18,496 nt of DNA from Planctomycetales bacterium (lineage in GTDB: Bacteria; Planctomycetota; Phycisphaerae; SM23-33): contig JAUVIQ010000030.1 of the NCBI GenBank assembly GCA_030592655.1, positions 1 through 18,496 of the forward strand, read 5' to 3'. Shown here piece after piece: positions 1 to 6,727 of the stretch. The notes under the pieces are model-generated. The model did not search any database, was not told where the DNA came from, and saw only the letters and a program-made list of their open reading frames with translations. The stretch's first letter is position 1; the number at the start of each line of letters is the position of its first letter. The translations under genes were made by a program, and so were the position numbers.

Positions 1-10
1 GGATTTTGCA

Positions 11-100
11 ATTGGCCCGAATTGGCCCCAATTGGCCCCAACGGTTCCCATTCGTTCCCAATGGTTCCCAATTGGCCCGAATCGGCCCGTTTCGGCCCGA
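11..100. repeat. 10-bp tandem array, nine units
   Basis: Nine consecutive units sit in an exact 10-base register from 11 to 100. The commonest unit is ATTGGCCCCA, with variants such as ATTGGCCCGA, ACGGTTCCCA, TTCGTTCCCA and TTCGGCCCGA. Each unit keeps the C-C pair at positions 7-8 and mostly an A at position 10. The period equals about one helical turn. It lies upstream of the DUF1015 gene. An open frame runs across it, but its protein looks like translated repeat and I do not call it a gene. The function is unknown; a polymerase-slippage minisatellite or a phased protein-binding array are both possible. Confidence 0.85.
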
Positions 101-150
101 AAAGTTACCCAAGGCAAATCATTTTTGAACCAGATCCAAATTTTCGATTT

Positions 151-221
151 CCAACCTGTCCCGTTGCGGATTGGAACGATGTCTGGTAGATTCTTCGTTC
201 AATCCCAACGGGACAGGTTGG
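151..221. repeat. Large imperfect hairpin
   Basis: The left arm (151-178) and right arm (196-221) are inverted copies around a 17-nt loop. The outer 16 bp (CCAACCTGTCCCGTTG, 151-166, with its complement at 206-221) are perfect. The inner ten pairs are interrupted by two single-base bulges. The right arm ends three bases before the ribosome binding site of the downstream DUF1015 gene, so the hairpin could sit in its leader RNA. There is no T-tract, so this does not look like a simple intrinsic terminator. It is probably a dispersed palindromic (REP/MITE-like) element, but no second full copy is in the window. Confidence 0.85.
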
Positions 222-224
222 AAA

Positions 225-230
225 AAGGAG
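225..230 (+). promoter_or_regulatory. Shine-Dalgarno site deciding a CTG start
   Basis: AAGGAG at 225-230 is followed by a 7-nt spacer and CTG at 238. The frame opened by that CTG begins with the expected family N-terminus. No ATG, GTG or TTG exists in this frame between the upstream stop (TAG, 187-189) and the TTG at 298, which lies inside the conserved domain. Confidence 0.6.
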
Positions 231-237
231 ACTGGAA

Positions 238-1500
238 CTGGAAATAAGACCTTTTCAAGGTTGGCGTTATAACGCTGCCGGCGGCGACATCAGCAAATTG
301 ATTGCTCCGCCTTATGACGTTCTTTCGCAGGCGGATAAGGATGTGTTACTTGCCGGTGATGCGTATAACATCGTGGCGGTTGACCTGCCGCATGTTCCGC
401 CGAAGCAGGTCGGACCGGATGAGGCATATCGCGCCGCTGCCGAGCGTCTGGACGAGTGGAAATCGGCAGGCCTGCTAATCCAGGACGACAAGCCGGCGAT
501 TTACGCCTATCAGCAGACGTACGAATGGGCGGGAAAAACCCATACGCGTAATACGATAATCGCCCGCGTCCGCGCTACCGAGTTCGGAAAAGACGTCATC
601 CCGCATGAGAAAACCTTCGCAGGCCCCAAAGCCGACCGTCTGAAACTCACCGAATACACGCAGACACAACTGTCCCCGATATTCGGATTCTATAACGATC
701 CGGGCGGAGCCGTTTCAGCGATACTCCAATCGGAAATCGACGGCGAACCCGACGCCGCCGGTTCTCTCAATGACGTAACGGAGAAACTTTGGGTCATCTC
801 CGATGAGAAGATCGTTGATTCGGTCGCATCAGCCCTCCGCGACGAACCGGTTTTCATCGCCGACGGGCATCACCGATACACAACAGCATTGAATTACCGC
901 AACAGCCTCGGCGAAATAGCCCACGACCACCCCGCCAATTACGTTATGTTCGTCCTTGCGGCGATGGACGATCCGGGGCTGATCGTCCTGCCGACGCACC
1001 GTATTATTCGCCGATTGAACGGCTTTGACCTGGAGAAATTCGTCGCCGACACCGGCGACGTTATGGATTACGAACCGGTCCGGCCAAAAGCATCCGACGT
1101 TACCGACGCCGACGCTTTTCTTAAACCATTTGGTCGTCATGCGATGGCGATGGTTGGCCGGGACGGCGCGTATGTCGGGAGGCTGAAGGATATTTCCGTG
1201 ATGAAGGACCTCGCGCCCGACGAGATCGACGCCTGGCGCGATTTGGACGTAGCCATTCTTCACCGGCTCGTGATCGAGAATTTCCTGGCGGATTTCCGGA
1301 CGGACGATACGTCCACAGACTACACAGCCGACGGGTCGGCGGCGTTATCAGCGGCGGAATCGGCCGATCTGGTCGTGCTGCTCCAGGGAACGCCGATCGA
1401 AGCGGTTCGCCAAATCGCCCTGGCCGGAGCCGTCATGCCGCACAAGAGCACCTATTTCTATCCGAAACTCGCTACGGGAATGGTTCTGTACGGGTATTAA
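238..1500 (+). CDS. DUF1015 family protein (HHRY-motif), probable CTG start
   Basis: This is a 420-residue member of the DUF1015 family, a cytosolic family without an assigned reaction. The hallmark DGHHRYTTA is at about residues 209-217. Other family blocks are IAPPYDV (about 22-28) and HEKTFAGPKADRLK (about 123-136). The annotation-friendly TTG at 298 would remove the first 20 residues, including EIRPFQGWRYN, which matches the usual family opening. I therefore place the start at CTG 238, seven bases after AAGGAG. CTG starts are rare, so an ATG lost by the neighbouring hairpin insertion is an alternative explanation. The total length is normal for the family. In some genomes the family sits near serine biosynthesis genes; nothing here supports that link. 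The family call is firm and the function unknown. Confidence 0.9.
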   Translation: MEIRPFQGWRYNAAGGDISKLIAPPYDVLSQADKDVLLAGDAYNIVAVDLPHVPPKQVGPDEAYRAAAERLDEWKSAGLLIQDDKPAIYAYQQTYEWAGKTHTRNTIIARVRATEFGKDVIPHEKTFAGPKADRLKLTEYTQTQLSPIFGFYNDPGGAVSAILQSEIDGEPDAAGSLNDVTEKLWVISDEKIVDSVASALRDEPVFIADGHHRYTTALNYRNSLGEIAHDHPANYVMFVLAAMDDPGLIVLPTHRIIRRLNGFDLEKFVADTGDVMDYEPVRPKASDVTDADAFLKPFGRHAMAMVGRDGAYVGRLKDISVMKDLAPDEIDAWRDLDVAILHRLVIENFLADFRTDDTSTDYTADGSAALSAAESADLVVLLQGTPIEAVRQIALAGAVMPHKSTYFYPKLATGMVLYGY

Positions 1501-1530
1501 ACACTGTATTTCCAATGTCCGTTTCCGCCA

Positions 1531-1646
1531 GCCCCAACGGGGCGACAGAACCCTTTACCAACAATGCTTTTTCGCCCCCTCTGAGCGGGAAAGAGAAAAA
1601 GGGGATTTTATAAAAGACCCTTATATGCCCCCGCTGAAGCAGGGGC
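1531..1646. other. Intergenic hairpins between DUF1015 and rhomboid genes
   Basis: The 295-bp gap 1501-1795 holds several short GC-rich inverted repeats. GCCCCAACGGGGC (1531-1543) has a 5-bp stem. GCCCCCGCTGAAGCAGGGGC (1627-1646) has an 8-bp stem with one mismatch and a TGAA loop. Between them a CCCC...GGGG pair precedes ATTTTATAAAA near 1600. They could end transcription of the DUF1015 gene, but none has a clean stem followed by a T-run. The AT-rich stretch around 1670-1690 may hold the rhomboid promoter, but I cannot assign boxes. I see no gene in the gap. Confidence 0.45.
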
Positions 1647-1795
1647 CTGTTACAAAACAACGAATGAGAATCTTTTGCATAATATGTGTTACTCTGAATT
1701 GAACCATGACATTCTGGACTATCCTGCCCGAACAGTGTAAAAATCCATCGACTGGTCGTGGTTTTGTCGGACCTCCGGCGGAAAGGAATTGGAAT

Positions 1796-2545
1796 ATGCT
1801 GATACCGTTGAAAGTGGATGTGCCCATGTGTCGCCAGCCGTTGGTCAATTACGCATTGATTGCGATAATTGTCTGTGTCAGCATAGCCGGCTTTACCGAC
1901 GATGATTTGTTTTGCAAACTTGCCGGGATTGGAATAGAGACCGCCGAAGGAATAGAGACCGTCGAAGGCGAATCGTTCTTCATCCGCGATATTCAAATCA
2001 GATTGTCAACTGACGACTTCCCTCTGCCTGTTTTGGCGATAACGTCTTCTTTCCTGCACGCCGGCTGGCTGCACCTGATAGGCAACATGTTGTTCCTGTG
2101 GGTCTTCGGTAACGCCATGAACTATAAGTTCGGGCACCTGGGTTACCTGGGGCTTTACGTTGTTGCTGCTTTGGCGGGGGGCATGGCGCACTATGTTTTC
2201 GCCGGGGGCCCTGTAGTGGGTGCTTCCGGGGCAGTCTATGGAGTGATGGGGGCATTCCTGGTTTACTTTCTACGTAATGACATAATAATTATGTTTATAC
2301 CCTTTCTAATCCTGCCTATTTATATTCGCATATGGCGATTCTCCAGTGGATGGATAATCCTTTTTTGGTTTGCGTGGAACGTCTTTTATCTATCCTTGGG
2401 TGCCGATATGGGAATAGCCCTTTGGGGGCACGTCGGGGGATTCGTAGCCGGGTTTGCTATCGCCCTGCTTTGTGCATGGACCGGTTGGATTAAACCCACT
2501 CAGGACGAACAGACCCTGTTACAGGTTTTGGGAATCCGCCCGTAA
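1796..2545 (+). CDS. Rhomboid family intramembrane serine protease
   Basis: This 249-residue membrane protease cleaves transmembrane helices inside the bilayer. The catalytic serine is in GASGAVYG (GASG 142-145, Ser144) and the partner histidine in GHVGGFVAGF (His212). The TM2 signature HAGWLHLIGNMLFLWVFGN starts at residue 88. About six hydrophobic segments are visible, beginning with TM1 near 18-33. I chose ATG 1796 because AAGGA (1783-1787) lies 8 nt upstream and the protein then opens with MLIPLKVDVP, like other rhomboids. The in-frame ATG at 1706 would add 30 unrelated residues. Residues 34-75, between TM1 and TM2, contain the duplicated hexapeptide GIETAE/GIETVE. The gene converges on the helicase with a 6-bp gap. 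The natural substrate is unknown. Confidence 0.93.
   Translation: MLIPLKVDVPMCRQPLVNYALIAIIVCVSIAGFTDDDLFCKLAGIGIETAEGIETVEGESFFIRDIQIRLSTDDFPLPVLAITSSFLHAGWLHLIGNMLFLWVFGNAMNYKFGHLGYLGLYVVAALAGGMAHYVFAGGPVVGASGAVYGVMGAFLVYFLRNDIIIMFIPFLILPIYIRIWRFSSGWIILFWFAWNVFYLSLGADMGIALWGHVGGFVAGFAIALLCAWTGWIKPTQDEQTLLQVLGIRP
1931..1966 (+). repeat. In-frame 18-bp tandem duplication
   Basis: Two adjacent 18-nt copies (1931-1948 and 1949-1966) differ by a single base (GCC versus GTC). They encode GIETAE then GIETVE in the loop between the first and second membrane segments of the rhomboid protein. The near identity suggests a recent slippage event that kept the frame. Confidence 0.9.
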
Positions 2546-2551
2546 CGTTGC

Positions 2552-4765
2552 TTACGCCGGTTTCAGTCCGGCGTATTCGAGGATGAGCGTCTTTTTTCCG
2601 GCGTAGCGGAACTGTACAACAGCCCTGGTTCGCGTACCGTCGTAAGACGTTTCCAGAACCTTTCCTGTCCCGAATTTTTCGTGGCGGACGAGTCGGCCCC
2701 TGCTTATTCCGGCGAATTCGTCCGGTAGAGAGTCGCTCGCCTCCATGGCCTCGATTATCCTGCGATTGTCGATGTCTTCGTAAAATCCGTCGCAGGCACG
2801 CTTTACGCCGATAGCGGGGCGATACGACGGCATTTCGGGTGTGGTTTTATCTGTCCGGCTGATTGATTCGTCGCCGATTTCGGCCAGGAAGGGCGATTCG
2901 ACCTGCCGGGTCGTCTTGCCCCTCAATTGGCGATACTTCACCGAAGTCAGGTACAGTCGGTCCTGCGCGCGGGTCATTCCGACAAATGCCAACCGGCGCT
3001 CCTCTTCGGTATCTCGTTCTTTCCCATCGCCGCGACTGAACGGCAGCAGGCCTTCTTCGCACCCGATGATAATCACTGCCGGAAATTCCAGACCCTTGGC
3101 TGCGTGAAGCGTCATAAACGTAACGGCTCCGGACTCCGAATCGACCATATCGACGTCGCTGACAAGGCTGACCATATTGATATAGTCCGACAGTGTCGCG
3201 TCGGGATTGTCCTGGTCGAATTCAGCAGCCGAGGTAATCAGTTCCTCGACGTTGCGAAGCGCCTGTCGCTGCTCATCGCTTGCGGGTTTTGAGCCTGTGC
3301 CTTTCATAGTCGCTTCAAGCCCGCTGTGAATTACGACTCGCTCAACGATGTCCCGGACGGGGTTGTTGAGTTCGGTTGACAATTTGTTTATCAGTTGGCT
3401 GAAGGCGGCGACGCGGGCGGCGGCGGCTTTGGGAAGCCCCGCTACCGATGGGTCTCCAGCGGCTTCAAGGAGGGATACGCCCGCGGATTCAGCGGCTCCG
3501 GCGAGTCGCGCCAGGGTCGTTGCGCCGATGCCGCGAGCGGGAACGTTGATAATCCGCCGGCACGCAAGGTCGTCGTCGCGGTTGAGAAGCAGGCGCAGGT
3601 ACGCCAGCACGTCTTTGATCTCTTTGCGGTTGTAGAACTCAACGCCACGGGCAATCTGGTAAGCGATGCCCGCCCGGCGGAATGCCTGCTCAAGCAGGCG
3701 GCTCAGCGCGTTGACGCGATAGAAAACGGCTATATCCCGGCAGGGGACGTCTTCGGCGACCAGTGCGGTAACGATTTTCGTTACTTCGTCGGCTTCGGCG
3801 TGTTCGTCGTCGGTGCGGATAACGTTGACGTTGGAACCGCCGCCGCGAGTGGAGATAAGGCGCTTGGGCTTTCGTTGCCGGTTATGGGCTATCAGGCTGT
3901 CGGCGGCTGAAAGAATCGGCTCGGTCGAGCGGTAATTTTCCTGCAGGCGAACGACCAGCGCGTTGGGGTAATCGGACTCGAATTCGAGGATGTTGCTGAT
4001 GTCGGCGCCTCGCCAGCCATAGATGCTCTGGTCGGGGTCGCCGGTAACGCAGATGTTTTCATGATCCATGGCGATAGTGTGAACGATGAGGTACTGGGCG
4101 TGGTTGGTGTCCTGGTATTCATCGACGAGGACGTAACGGTATCTCTGTCCCAGCATCTGCCGGATGTCGGGATGGTCGCGCATCAGGGAGGCGGTTCTAA
4201 AGAGAAGGTCGTCGAAATCCAGGGCGCGGTTTTCAGCCAGGATGCGCTGATAAAGTTGATAGACCCGCCCAGCCGTTTTCTGGAAAAATCCCTTGGCCTC
4301 GGCGGCATAGCGATTTGAATCGATGAGCATGTTCTTTGCCCGCGAGATGGCTGATTGAATCGCACCGGGAGCGAACTGGTCTTTGGGAATCTCCAGGCGT
4401 TTTAAGGCGTCTTTGACGCAGCGGGTCTGGTCGTTTTTGTCGTAGATGGAAAATTCCTTCGGCAGGCGTGCAGCCTCGGCGAACTCGCGCAGCAGACGAA
4501 AGCAGAAAGAGTGAAAGGTTCCGACGACGGCTCCACGTGAGACGCCGAGCGACTCGATTCGCCGCTTCATTTCGCCGGCGGCTTTGTTGGTAAAGGTAAT
4601 CGCCAGGACGGACCACGGCGAAGCGCCCTGGCTGATGAGATACGCCACCCGTCGGGTGATTACGCGGGTCTTTCCGCTTCCCGCGCCGGCCAATACCAGC
4701 ATCGGTCCGTCAATGTGCGTAACCGCCCGCTTCTGCGATTCGTTTAAGTCCGAAAGTAAGTCCAA
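2552..4765 (-). CDS. pcrA: PcrA/UvrD-type ATP-dependent DNA helicase
   Basis: This is a 737-residue superfamily 1A 3'-to-5' helicase of the PcrA/UvrD group, used in nucleotide excision repair, mismatch repair and clearing stalled replication forks. Visible motifs in order are Walker A AGAGSGKT (26-33), ITFTNKAAGEM (motif Ia, 56-66), VDEYQDT (214-220), GDPDQSIYGWRGA (242-254), QENYRST (275-281), TLHAAKGLEFP (552-562) and VGMTRAQDRLYLT (595-607). The C-terminus (about 690-737) keeps the RLVRHEKFGTGKVL Tudor-like tail typical of PcrA. Length is normal. The start is TTG at 4765, with GGAG seven bases upstream. It is probably monocistronic from the promoter at 4795-4823. UvrD is an equally acceptable name. 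Confidence 0.96.
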   Translation of the reverse strand: MDLLSDLNESQKRAVTHIDGPMLVLAGAGSGKTRVITRRVAYLISQGASPWSVLAITFTNKAAGEMKRRIESLGVSRGAVVGTFHSFCFRLLREFAEAARLPKEFSIYDKNDQTRCVKDALKRLEIPKDQFAPGAIQSAISRAKNMLIDSNRYAAEAKGFFQKTAGRVYQLYQRILAENRALDFDDLLFRTASLMRDHPDIRQMLGQRYRYVLVDEYQDTNHAQYLIVHTIAMDHENICVTGDPDQSIYGWRGADISNILEFESDYPNALVVRLQENYRSTEPILSAADSLIAHNRQRKPKRLISTRGGGSNVNVIRTDDEHAEADEVTKIVTALVAEDVPCRDIAVFYRVNALSRLLEQAFRRAGIAYQIARGVEFYNRKEIKDVLAYLRLLLNRDDDLACRRIINVPARGIGATTLARLAGAAESAGVSLLEAAGDPSVAGLPKAAAARVAAFSQLINKLSTELNNPVRDIVERVVIHSGLEATMKGTGSKPASDEQRQALRNVEELITSAAEFDQDNPDATLSDYINMVSLVSDVDMVDSESGAVTFMTLHAAKGLEFPAVIIIGCEEGLLPFSRGDGKERDTEEERRLAFVGMTRAQDRLYLTSVKYRQLRGKTTRQVESPFLAEIGDESISRTDKTTPEMPSYRPAIGVKRACDGFYEDIDNRRIIEAMEASDSLPDEFAGISRGRLVRHEKFGTGKVLETSYDGTRTRAVVQFRYAGKKTLILEYAGLKPA
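2553..2575. terminator. Hairpin between convergent genes (possible terminator)
   Basis: TACGCCGG and CCGGCGTA form a perfect 8-bp stem around the 7-nt loop TTTCAGT. It lies in the last codons of the helicase gene and just after the rhomboid stop, so it could act on both converging transcripts. There is no T-run on either side, so the role is uncertain. Confidence 0.35.
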
Positions 4766-4794
4766 GGTAAATCTCCGATAAAAATAAGACCTTC

Positions 4795-4823
4795 ACTATA
4801 TCACGCGGGGACAAGACATCCAA
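4795..4823 (-). promoter_or_regulatory. Putative sigma-70 promoter of the helicase gene
   Basis: Read on the minus strand, TTGGAT (-35) is followed by a 17-nt spacer and TATAGT (-10). The spacer ends in TGA, giving an extended -10 (TGnTATAGT). The expected transcript starts near 4788 and has a leader of about 23 nt that contains the GGAG site (4773-4776). Confidence 0.6.
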
Positions 4824-4825
4824 TA

Positions 4826-4984
4826 GGCATTCGGCATTGGGCATTGGTGGCACAGGCCCCTGGGGCCCTTTGCGGGGGTTTGGCAGGGTTGTTTCTGTTT
4901 AATTCCAGGATTCAGGGAAATCCCGGAATTATAAAGATAGGACGTTCAATAACCCTCGGCCACCAATGCCAAATGCCTAATGCC
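4826..4984. repeat. 159-bp inverted-repeat element
   Basis: Terminal 26-bp arms (4826-4851 and 4959-4984) are inverted copies with two mismatches. Each arm is built from three GGCATT-type hexamer units followed by GGTGGC. The 107-nt interior contains the short palindrome GGCCCCTGGGGCC (4855-4867), GGGAAATCCC and an AATTCC...GGAATT pair, so the whole unit can fold into nested stems. It has no coding potential. It lies between the helicase promoter and the HTH/receiver gene, with one end about 75 bp before the chosen start. Shape and size fit a MITE or REP-type dispersed element. The string GGTGGCACAGG (4846-4856) also opens the hairpin at 7770. Confidence 0.8.
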
Positions 4985-5058
4985 TTCTTCGTTAAGTGTT
5001 ACTAAAGCCTGCTCGTGGGATTCCGATGAATGTCATTGGGGGCAGCGGCTGGAACCTT

Positions 5059-5625
5059 ATGAGACGCAAAGAAGTCCTGACAACCGGGGAAGTGGCGAAG
5101 ATATGCAGCGTAGCGCCGCGTACGGTCAGCAAGTGGTTCGACACGGGCCGGTTGCGGGGTTATCGAATCCCCGGAAGCAGGGACCGGCGAATTCCGAGGA
5201 CACAACTCATTCGCTTTATGAAGGACCACGGGATGCCTCTGGCTGAACTGGAAGGAAATGTTACCCGAATACTCCTCGTCGCCTCCGAATCATCCGCCCT
5301 GACCGACATTCTCGCTAAGGTGGACCGGTACGAACTTCAGATCGCGTCCAATGATTTCGAAGTCGGAATGAAGGCCGGCGACTTCCATCCGCACGTCATT
5401 CTTGTGGACGTACAGGCCGGCGCGATGGACGCGAAGGAAATTATCAGGAATCTGCGGTCCAATCCGTCTCTGACCGCCACCAGGGTCATCGCCCTGACCG
5501 GCACGACGACAAACGGACAAAAGCGCACCCTCCTTCGGCAGGGATTCGACGACGCAATCAGCGCTCCGTACGAATTCGACGCTCTCATCGCCACCATCGA
5601 AAACGCCACTGACCTTATCTCGTAG
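5059..5625 (+). CDS. HTH (excisionase-type) plus degenerate receiver-domain regulator
   Basis: This 188-residue protein has two domains. Residues 5-60 form a MerR/excisionase-like winged helix (TTGEVAKICSVAPRTVSKW, then RLRGYRIPGSRDRRI). Residues 69-184 have the fold pattern of a response-regulator receiver. The putative phosphoacceptor Asp117 (ILVDV) and the switch Thr147 (ALTG) are present. The acidic pair expected after ILLV is Ala75-Ser76, and the conserved lysine before proline is Ala169 (SAP). Such a domain is unlikely to bind Mg2+ or use phosphoryl transfer normally, so I infer a pseudo-receiver that dimerises or senses a protein partner. The start is uncertain: ATG 5059 gives the usual family opening (MRRKEVLTTGEVAK) but has only a weak GGAA upstream. 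ATG 5026 and GTG 4996 are in frame. No kinase gene is adjacent. Confidence 0.85.
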   Translation: MRRKEVLTTGEVAKICSVAPRTVSKWFDTGRLRGYRIPGSRDRRIPRTQLIRFMKDHGMPLAELEGNVTRILLVASESSALTDILAKVDRYELQIASNDFEVGMKAGDFHPHVILVDVQAGAMDAKEIIRNLRSNPSLTATRVIALTGTTTNGQKRTLLRQGFDDAISAPYEFDALIATIENATDLIS

Positions 5626-5629
5626 TCCG

Positions 5630-5652
5630 AAAAAGGGGACGGGAGTCTTTTT
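5630..5652 (+). terminator. Weak A/T hairpin after the regulator gene
   Basis: AAAAA (5630-5634), GAC (5638-5640), GTC (5645-5647) and TTTTT (5648-5652) can pair with a three-base bulge, ending in a T-run. The stem is weak, so termination here is only possible. It separates the regulator stop (5625) from the sppA promoter. Confidence 0.25.
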
Positions 5653-5661
5653 CATTCCGAT

Positions 5662-5690
5662 TTGCATCGCGGCGCCTCTCTTCCTACAAT
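5662..5690 (+). promoter_or_regulatory. Promoter of sppA, spaced for a leaderless mRNA
   Basis: TTGCAT (5662-5667), a 17-nt spacer and TACAAT (5685-5690) match the sigma-70 pattern well. Only seven bases (5691-5697) lie between the -10 box and ATG 5698. Transcription normally starts six to eight bases after the -10 box, so the first transcribed base would be at or next to the A of the start codon. No Shine-Dalgarno sequence is present, which agrees with leaderless translation. Confidence 0.65.
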
Positions 5691-5697
5691 AATCCCT

Positions 5698-6702
5698 ATG
5701 AAAAACTTACTTGTCTTGATGTGTCTCGTCGGCTTGGTGTCCGGGTGTGGCGGTCATTCCGGAATCCTGATCAAACCCGTTCCGCTGGACCAGAGGTTGG
5801 TCGAATCGGTCGTTCAGGCCGAAGCCGGATGGTTCGTCGGAAAGATCGCACTTATCGACGTCAGCGGGTTAATCGTCAATGATCGTATAGGCCCGATGTT
5901 CGGCGCTTCCGAGAACCCGGTAAGCATGTTCGCCGAGAAACTCGACGTCGCCGGCAGGGACAAATCCGTCAAAGCCGTTGTCCTCCGCATCAACTCGCCG
6001 GGCGGAACAGTCCAGGCTACCGAAGCAATGCACGAACGCCTGAAACGGTTCCGCAAAGAAACCGGCAAGCCCGTAATCACGTGCATAACCGACGTCGGGG
6101 CGTCGGGGGGATACTATCTCGCCTGCGGTTCGCAGCGGATTATCTGCCAGCCCAGCACTATTACCGGATCGATCGGCGTGATAATCCAGACGGTCAATTT
6201 CACCGGGACGATGAAGATGCTGGGAATAAAGGCCGACGCCATAACCTCAGGCCGGCTCAAGGCAATGGGAAGCCCGCTGAAGGACCTGACCGAGCAGGAA
6301 CGGAAGATATTCCAGAATATGGTCAACGAGTTCTATGAGCGATTCGTCGAAGTTGTAGCCGACGGTAGAAGCGGCCTCGACGTGGAGAAAGTTCGTAAAT
6401 TGGCGGATGGTCGGGTCTTCACGGGGCGCCAGGCGGTGAAAATTGGTTTGGTCGATCAACTCGGCGGCCTACAGGACGCCATCGCTCAAGCCAAAAAAGC
6501 AGCGAGCATCGAAAAGGCCAGGGTTGTGATGTATCATCGTCCGCTGGGGTATCGGGCGAACGTATATTCAACCGCACCGGCAGGGATGCCCCCTATGCAG
6601 ATAAATCTGATTAATCTCAACGTGGCCGAACTGTCCATGCTACGCAGGCCGGGCTTCCTGTACCTCTGGAGCACCGACCTGGAAGCCGGAAAAAGCGAAT
6701 GA
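5698..6702 (+). CDS. sppA: Signal peptide peptidase SppA (S49), lipoprotein form
   Basis: This 334-residue S49 serine peptidase degrades leftover signal peptides at the cytoplasmic membrane. It is the single-domain type, as in Bacillus. The nucleophile Ser136 lies in DVGASGGYYLA and the general base Lys188 in SGRLKAMGSP. Their separation of 52 residues equals that of the B. subtilis Ser147/Lys199 pair as I recall it. LRINSPGG (96-103) is the usual oxyanion-side motif. The N-terminus (MKNLLVLMCLVGLVSGCGG) ends in a lipobox, VSGC with Cys17, so the protein should be a lipoprotein rather than carry the usual TM anchor. The start is ATG 5698, supported by this signal and by the promoter; the upstream in-frame start at 5662 would fall inside the -35 box. 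It is followed 25 nt later by the VWA gene. Confidence 0.93.
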   Translation: MKNLLVLMCLVGLVSGCGGHSGILIKPVPLDQRLVESVVQAEAGWFVGKIALIDVSGLIVNDRIGPMFGASENPVSMFAEKLDVAGRDKSVKAVVLRINSPGGTVQATEAMHERLKRFRKETGKPVITCITDVGASGGYYLACGSQRIICQPSTITGSIGVIIQTVNFTGTMKMLGIKADAITSGRLKAMGSPLKDLTEQERKIFQNMVNEFYERFVEVVADGRSGLDVEKVRKLADGRVFTGRQAVKIGLVDQLGGLQDAIAQAKKAASIEKARVVMYHRPLGYRANVYSTAPAGMPPMQINLINLNVAELSMLRRPGFLYLWSTDLEAGKSE

Positions 6703-6727
6703 TGAATATCGAAGTGAAAGATGCGCC

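Noticed and set aside
11..100. CRISPR array
   Set aside because: Units are 10 bases long and directly adjacent, with no spacers and no cas genes nearby.
32..247. A 71-codon open frame across the 10-bp array and hairpin
   Set aside because: The protein is translated repeat sequence, has no ribosome binding site, and overlaps the better supported DUF1015 start.
1472..1996. 174-codon minus-strand frame between DUF1015 and rhomboid genes
   Set aside because: It covers intergenic hairpins and overlaps the rhomboid coding start; composition is low-complexity and no start signal is seen.
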